Shown: in pieces, positions 4,624-5,209 of the stretch
Position numbering within the stretch: position 1 is the stretch's first letter
Layout of the letters: every line of letters begins with the position of its first letter
Assembly: GCA_035531315.1 (NCBI GenBank)
Contig: DATKTD010000260.1
Span: 1 to 5,209, forward strand
Length of the DNA: 5,209 nt
Origin: CAIJMU01 sp035531315
GTDB lineage: Bacteria; Spirochaetota; Spirochaetia; Treponematales; Rectinemataceae
Direction: 5' to 3'
Notes under the pieces: generated by a model
The model's input: only the letters and a program-made list of their open reading frames with translations
Database searches by the model: none
Told to the model about the DNA's origin: nothing
Made by a program: the position numbers and the translations under genes

Positions 4624-5209
4624 AAAAGGCAGCTGAAACATGGGAGGCGGGGGTCGAGTCGACCCTCGCCCGGCATCCCGAGCGTTCCGCCGGCTTCGTG
4701 ACGGGCTCGAAGATGCCGGTAAAGAGGCTCTATACGCCCCTCGACGCGGGTGGCGAATATGGGAAAAAGCTGGGTTTCCCCGGCGAGTATCCCTACACCC
4801 GCGGCGTGCAGAGCACTATGTATCGGGGCCGCTTCTGGACGATGCGCCAGTACGCCGGTTTCGGCAACGCGGAGGAATCGAACCGGAGGTACAAGTACCT
4901 CCTCGATCAGGGTCAGACCGGCCTTTCGATCGCCTTCGATCTTCCCACCCAGATAGGCTACGATTCCGACCATCCCCTCGCCGCCGGCGAGGTGGGCAAG
5001 GTCGGGGTCGCCGTCGATTCCCTGGCCGACATGGAGATCCTCTTCGACGGCATTCCCCTCGACAAGGTCTCGACTTCCATGACCATCAACGCGCCCGCCG
5101 CCATCCTCCTCGCTATGTACGTGGCGGTGGCGGAAAAGCAGGGCGTTCCCCCCTCGGCCCTGAACGGCACCATCCAGAACGACATCCTCAAGGAATACGT
5201 GGCGCGCGG
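4602..5209 (+). CDS. Methylmalonyl-CoA mutase, large (catalytic) subunit, N-terminal part (runs off right edge)
   Basis: About 202 residues are visible. The barrel-domain landmarks are KRLYTPLD, LGFPGEYPYTRGVQSTMYRGRFWTMRQYAGFG, QTGLSIAFDLPTQIGYDSDHPL, MEILFDGIPLDKVSTSMTINAPAA and GTIQNDILKEYVAR. The enzyme uses adenosylcobalamin to interconvert succinyl-CoA and methylmalonyl-CoA. Aligning by eye with the Propionibacterium enzyme, the Tyr of TMY matches Tyr89 and the last complete codon, Arg 5205-5207, matches Arg207. These two residues separate methylmalonyl-CoA mutase from isobutyryl- and 2-hydroxyisobutyryl-CoA mutases. The window stops before the active-site His and any cobalamin domain, so a one- or two-gene form cannot be decided. 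The frame is open from 4590 after the korC stop; GTG at 4602 gives MDDTEGLKKAAETWE, a good family-like N-terminus, but lacks a Shine-Dalgarno. The first in-frame ATG, at 4713, is too late. Confidence 0.88.
   Translation, partial: MDDTEGLKKAAETWEAGVESTLARHPERSAGFVTGSKMPVKRLYTPLDAGGEYGKKLGFPGEYPYTRGVQSTMYRGRFWTMRQYAGFGNAEESNRRYKYLLDQGQTGLSIAFDLPTQIGYDSDHPLAAGEVGKVGVAVDSLADMEILFDGIPLDKVSTSMTINAPAAILLAMYVAVAEKQGVPPSALNGTIQNDILKEYVAR

Noticed and set aside
4038..4973. 311-codon minus-strand ORF opposite korC and the mutase
   Set aside because: It is antisense to two clearly recognised genes and has no family features.

Overview
The window reads as DNA from a GC-rich, strictly anaerobic bacterium that ferments amino or organic acids. 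The genes favour C- or G-ending codons, while the main intergenic region is clearly more AT-rich. A ferredoxin-linked 2-oxoglutarate oxidoreductase followed by a methylmalonyl-CoA mutase, next to an IclR regulator and a carboxyltransferase subunit, fits glutamate- or 2-oxoglutarate-fermenting anaerobes such as Synergistota. Spirochaetes or syntrophic deltaproteobacteria are not excluded. The taxonomic guess is inference, not a database result.

Layout. Bases 1-407 (minus) hold the N-terminal part of a biotin-dependent carboxyltransferase / oxaloacetate decarboxylase alpha-type protein that runs off the left edge. Bases 408-577 are a spacer with hairpins and a terminator-like element. Bases 578-1309 (minus) encode an IclR-family regulator. 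Bases 1310-1645 are a divergent regulatory region with one perfect and two imperfect palindromes of the form ATTTCCAT-N3-ATGGAAAT, plus extra half-sites. From 1646 rightwards lies a tightly packed plus-strand operon: an unrecognised 51-codon ORF with the best Shine-Dalgarno of the window, then korD, korA, korB and korC with overlapping ends, then 12 bases later the start of a methylmalonyl-CoA mutase large subunit that runs off the right edge.

How it works together (inference from known enzyme families). KorDABC oxidises 2-oxoglutarate with CoA to succinyl-CoA, CO2 and reduced ferredoxin. Methylmalonyl-CoA mutase isomerises succinyl-CoA to methylmalonyl-CoA. The carboxyltransferase-type protein could take the carboxyl group of methylmalonyl-CoA, giving propionyl-CoA, or could act on oxaloacetate or pyruvate. 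The cluster therefore looks like a 2-oxoglutarate-to-propionate module. The IclR protein probably controls itself and the divergent kor-mcm operon through the shared palindromes.

The most notable points are the helically spaced operator set, the 51-residue leader ORF inside a strongly hairpinned segment and coupled to korD by ATGA, and the unclear start of the mutase gene, where a ten-codon ORF with its own Shine-Dalgarno overlaps the reading frame.
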